Positions 57,992 through 59,656 of a stretch of DNA of 59,656 nt are shown one piece after another. The first letter of the stretch is position 1. Every line of letters begins with the position of its first letter. The notes beneath the pieces were generated by a model, which was not told where the DNA came from, searched no databases, and worked only from the letters and a program-made list of their open reading frames with translations. The stretch comes from UBA6019 sp035535055 (lineage in GTDB: Bacteria; Chloroflexota; Dormibacteria; Dormibacterales; Dormibacteraceae): contig DATLQT010000003.1 of assembly GCA_035535055.1 (NCBI GenBank), positions 1 to 59,656 of the forward strand. Reading direction: 5' to 3'. Both the position numbers and the translations under genes were made by a program.

Positions 57992-58926
57992 CGGTGGACC
58001 TCGAGCAGGCCTACCGGGTAATGACTCTTGCCCGCCAGGTGGACCTCGTGATGTGGAAGCTCGCCCGCTCCGGCCGCGCCCATTTCGCCGTCCCCTGCTC
58101 GGGCCAGGAGGCGATCGGCGCCGGGTACGGGCTCGCGCTCCGAGCCGGCTTCGACTTCGTGGCTCCCCACTACCGCGACCTGGCGGCGATGCTCGCCATC
58201 GGAATGGCGCCCGAGGAGGCCTTCCTCTCCTTCTTCGGCAAGGCCGACGACCCCAACTCCGCCGGCCGCCAGCCGTACGCCCACTGGGGGTCCGCGCGGC
58301 TCCGCGTCATCTCCCAGCAGGGGCCCCAGCCCAACCACGTGAGCCATGGCGTCGGCGTCGCCTGGGGATCCCGAGTGCTGGGCGAGGACTCGATCACCTG
58401 GGTCGCATTCGGAGACGGCGGCGCCCAAAAGGGCGAGGTGCACGAAGCGATGAACTTCGCCGCCATCCACCGGCTGCCGGTCGTCTTCTGCATCGAGAAC
58501 AACCGCTACACGCAGTCGGTGCCGAGCCGGCTCGAATCCTCAGTACCCGACCTCGTGCTTCGCGCTGCGGGCTACGGGATGCCGGGCGAGGCCGTCGATG
58601 GACGCAACGTCGAGGCCGTGCACGGCGCGGCCTTTCGCGCGATCGCCCGGGCCCGCGCCGGCGACGGCCCATCGCTGGTGGAGGCGCACTGCGACCGCTT
58701 CTTAGGCAACACCTCCAACGACGACGACAGCCGCTACCGGGACCCGGCCGAGGTGGTCGAGGCGCGCGCTCAAGACCCGCTCGCCCAGCTCCGCGCTAGG
58801 CTGCCGGCGGCCCGCTGCGACGCCCTCGACGAGGAGGCGATGCGCACCGCGGCCGAGGCGGCCCAGTGGGCGGAGGCACAGCCGTATGGGGACCCCGAAA
58901 CGATCCGGCGGCACACCTACGCCTAG
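57988..58926 (+). CDS. 2-oxoacid dehydrogenase E1-alpha subunit
   Basis: 312 residues from the GTG overlapping the fusion gene stop. Thiamine-diphosphate motif FGDGGAQKGEVHEAMNFAA then VVFCIENNRYTQS identifies the alpha subunit of branched-chain/pyruvate-type E1. PHYRDLAAMLAIGMAPEEAF and DDDSRYRDPAEVVEARAQDPL also fit. With E1-beta it decarboxylates a 2-oxoacid. The beta-before-alpha order is reversed from usual operons. Lipoyl E2 and E3 genes are not in the window. Confidence 0.93.
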   Translation: MTVDLEQAYRVMTLARQVDLVMWKLARSGRAHFAVPCSGQEAIGAGYGLALRAGFDFVAPHYRDLAAMLAIGMAPEEAFLSFFGKADDPNSAGRQPYAHWGSARLRVISQQGPQPNHVSHGVGVAWGSRVLGEDSITWVAFGDGGAQKGEVHEAMNFAAIHRLPVVFCIENNRYTQSVPSRLESSVPDLVLRAAGYGMPGEAVDGRNVEAVHGAAFRAIARARAGDGPSLVEAHCDRFLGNTSNDDDSRYRDPAEVVEARAQDPLAQLRARLPAARCDALDEEAMRTAAEAAQWAEAQPYGDPETIRRHTYA

Positions 58927-58941
58927 ACCATAATCTCCGCC

Positions 58942-59656
58942 ATGTCGCGGGGCCGGGGGCTCCTGGTGTCCCTCTTGCTGGTTTTCTGCATCGCCTGTGG
59001 CAGCCAAGCGCAGCTGGCCAGGGAGGTCAGACAGCTGCCGATCGTGGGCGCTGTCATCCCGGCCCAGCCGACGCCCACGCCAGCACCGATCATCGTCCCG
59101 ACCGGCCCAGCGCAGCTGCGGGCGCTCTGGGTCGACGGCTTTCACGAAGGGTTCAAGAGCCCGGCCCAGGTGAATACGCTGATCGAGCGCGCGGAGAAGG
59201 CCAATCTGAACGCCCTCTTCGTGCAGGTCCGCAAACGGGGCGACGCCTATTTCCTGAAGGGCGTCGAACCCGAGGCCTCCGACGTCGCCTACCCCCACCA
59301 CCCCAACTGGGACCCGCTGGCCTATCTCATCCAGAAGGCGCACTCGGCCAACCCGCCGATCCAGGTCCACGCCTGGATGAACACCTTCTACGTGGGGCAG
59401 ACCAGCCAGGTCTGGCAGGAGGAAGGCGCCAACTGGGGCGACCTCCGCTACAACGGCAGCAACGACGGCTATGGCTACCTCGACCCCGGGATCCCGGCCG
59501 TCCGCGAATACACCGAGGAGGTGATGACCGAGGTCGTCCGCAACTACGACGTCGACGGGATCCACCTGGACCTGGTCCGCTACCCGGACGGCGGGGACTG
59601 GGGTTACAGCCCGGCGGCGCTCGCCCTCTACGCCCAGGCCTCGGGGAGCAGCGCCA
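58942..59656 (+). CDS. Glycosyl-hydrolase-like lipoprotein (GHL10/DUF187 type), 5' part
   Basis: The frame starts at an ATG (58942) and runs off the window with 238 codons and no stop. CATAAT (58929-58934), 7 bases upstream and overlapping the previous stop, is a good -10. A signal sequence ends near FCIACGSQ (lipobox slightly atypical). The domain has LRALWVDGFHEGFKSPAQVN, NALFVQVRKRGDAYF, VHAWMNTFYVG and the characteristic VDGIHLDLVRYPD, as in GHL10 (FenI-like) glycosidase proteins of the cell surface. Truncated only by the window end. Confidence 0.85.
   Translation, partial: MSRGRGLLVSLLLVFCIACGSQAQLAREVRQLPIVGAVIPAQPTPTPAPIIVPTGPAQLRALWVDGFHEGFKSPAQVNTLIERAEKANLNALFVQVRKRGDAYFLKGVEPEASDVAYPHHPNWDPLAYLIQKAHSANPPIQVHAWMNTFYVGQTSQVWQEEGANWGDLRYNGSNDGYGYLDPGIPAVREYTEEVMTEVVRNYDVDGIHLDLVRYPDGGDWGYSPAALALYAQASGSSA

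Overview
The window is 59,656 bases of very GC-rich DNA. Genes are densely packed on both strands, many start stops overlap (ATGA/GTGA), GTG and TTG starts are common, and intergenic gaps are short. There is no rRNA, tRNA, CRISPR array, insertion sequence or phage gene. Together with the aerobic CO-dehydrogenase-type cluster, the methylmalonyl-CoA genes and the promoters (TANNNT hexamers 6-11 bases before start codons), this suggests the chromosome of a free-living aerobic soil bacterium of the Actinomycetota/Chloroflexota/Dormibacterota type. That placement is inference; no marker gene here fixes the phylum.

Layout. 1-857: end of an ECF sigma factor and an overlapping membrane protein with an AMIN-like outer domain. 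868-7033 (minus): an operon-like run for odd-chain/propionate and fatty-acid metabolism (two SCP2-like proteins, 3-hydroxyacyl-CoA dehydrogenase, methylmalonyl-CoA epimerase, mutase large subunit, carboxyltransferase subunit), divergent from an acyl-CoA ligase (7375-8916). 8961-16502: S9 peptidase, zinc-ribbon protein, membrane molybdopterin oxidoreductase, FixC-like flavoprotein, coaE, DUF952 protein and a CaiB-family CoA-transferase. 16590-26954: small unknown genes, galU, a FlK-like thioesterase, a stand-alone AsnC effector domain, an acyltransferase, an alpha/beta hydrolase, a cyanophycinase-like peptidase, gltX-lgt, DUF72, RDD and DinB proteins. 26947-38349: rlmN, then envelope and proteostasis genes (M23 peptidase, DUF2254-like protein, FtsH-like protease, lytic transglycosylase, HtrA-like lipoprotein), with an MBL hydrolase, an M20 amidohydrolase and a D-threonine-aldolase-like enzyme.

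38376-43332: PAS protein, two AMP-forming CoA ligases, a MocA-like cytidylyltransferase with an extra N-terminal region, and endonuclease IV. 43395-52818: secreted coiled-coil protein, then a form II-type molybdenum hydroxylase (coxS-coxL-coxM) with its maturation genes (MoxR/coxD, VWA/coxE, XdhC) and a divergent coxG. An unexplained AAA ATPase on the opposite strand sits between coxM and coxD. 52832-59656: unknown protein, amidase, orphan periplasmic binding protein, methyltransferase, an unusual 2-oxoacid dehydrogenase E1-beta fused to a shortened E2 catalytic domain followed by E1-alpha, and the start of a glycosidase-like lipoprotein.

How it fits together. The window is rich in acyl-CoA chemistry (three CoA ligases, a CoA transferase, a thioesterase, hydroxyacyl-CoA dehydrogenase, the propionyl-to-succinyl-CoA branch and a branched-chain-type oxoacid dehydrogenase) alongside molybdenum-enzyme biology (a sulfite-oxidase-fold enzyme, a CODH-type hydroxylase and a Moco cytidylyltransferase). 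The most unusual items are the E1-beta/mini-E2 fusion without a lipoyl domain, and the symmetric TANNNTA promoter hexamers shared by tightly packed divergent gene pairs.
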